From: Phycisphaerae bacterium
GTDB lineage: Bacteria > Planctomycetota > Phycisphaerae > SM23-33
NCBI GenBank assembly: GCA_030628445.1
Contig: DAOVQV010000127.1
Coordinates: 1-5,217 of the forward strand
Reading direction: 5' to 3'
Length of the DNA stretch: 5,217 nucleotides
Part shown: piece after piece, positions 5,032 through 5,217 of the stretch
Layout of the letters: each line of letters begins with the position of its first letter
How positions within the stretch are numbered: position 1 is the first letter of the stretch
Notes under the pieces: generated by a model
Seen by the model: the letters and a program-made list of their open reading frames with translations, nothing else
What the model was told of the DNA's origin: nothing
Databases searched by the model: none
Position numbers and translations under genes: made by a program

Positions 5032-5217
5032 CGCCTACCTGGATCTGTGCGGCCCGTTCTTCTACCGTGGAGTGCTGGAAAAGTTCGTGGGGGAAGTAGG
5101 CTCCGATCGCTTGCTCTTTGGTACCGACATGCCCTGGTTCGACCCGCATCAGGCGATTGGCGCCCTCATGTCGGCCGACATCGGCGATGACGATCGGCAC
5201 AACATCTGCCATCGCAA
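4991..5217 (+). CDS. Amidohydrolase-family protein, C-terminal part only, open at window end
   Basis: The frame reads GWDAAVRVARDFSNAYLDLC from 4991, then GPFFYRGVLEKFVGEVGSDR, LLFGTDMPWFDPHQAIGALM and SADIGDDDRHNICHR to the edge. This is typical of the last third of a metal-dependent TIM-barrel hydrolase of the amidohydrolase 2 type: a strand with YLDL, a helix, the FGTDxPW segment whose Asp is the conserved metal or catalytic residue, and a final helix of the ADIxDDDRxxI type. The N-terminal HxH metal site and the middle of the barrel should lie upstream but are missing. The DNA upstream of about 4985 is instead the antisense of the secretin-N gene. There is no plausible start codon with a ribosome site at the boundary. 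The gene therefore appears 5'-truncated at a breakpoint, and its substrate cannot be told. The left limit is approximate (4980-4991). Confidence 0.75.

Noticed and set aside
4943..5212. Minus-strand open frame at the right edge
   Set aside because: It is opposite the amidohydrolase fragment, whose plus-strand translation has clear family motifs.

Overview
The window looks like GC-rich bacterial chromosome. A member of the Planctomycetota (possibly a Phycisphaerae-like lineage from a metagenome) is the best guess. That rests on the secretin-N-type protein on the right, whose style of domain is common in planctomycetes, and on the overall gene style. It is inference, not proof. No tRNA, rRNA, CRISPR array or insertion sequence is visible.

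Left part (1-1812, minus strand): purA (adenylosuccinate synthetase, complete) is followed by uppS (undecaprenyl diphosphate synthase, running off the left edge). The stop of purA and the start of uppS share an ATGA, so the two form one translationally coupled operon. A clear sigma-70-type promoter with a perfect TTGACA precedes purA.

Middle (1813-2992): the purA promoter faces away from a second promoter that drives a 91-residue acidic small protein of unknown function. A 12-bp inverted repeat lies between the two -35 boxes, and a 10-bp tandem repeat sits at the expected start of the plus-strand transcript. An AT-richer leader with its own promoter and several Shine-Dalgarno/start pairs then leads into a 63-residue unknown protein. 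About 290 bases with hairpins and no convincing gene separate it from the next gene.

Right part (2993-5217): ispE (the GHMP kinase of the MEP isoprenoid pathway) is on the plus strand. It converges on a minus-strand protein with secretin-N-like domains but no secretin barrel. A palindromic hairpin, possibly a terminator, lies between them. At the right edge is the C-terminal part of an amidohydrolase-family protein on the plus strand. The secretin-N gene and the amidohydrolase gene both lose their 5' ends at the same place (about 4980-4995), head to head. This is the most suspicious structural point in the window and suggests a rearrangement breakpoint or an assembly chimera.

Metabolically, ispE (early isoprenoid synthesis) and uppS (the C55 lipid carrier for cell-wall synthesis) belong to one biosynthetic stream, while purA belongs to AMP synthesis. 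I did not find an obvious new multi-gene system. The best candidates for novelty are the two small unknown proteins, the barrel-less secretin-N protein and the 4980-4995 junction.
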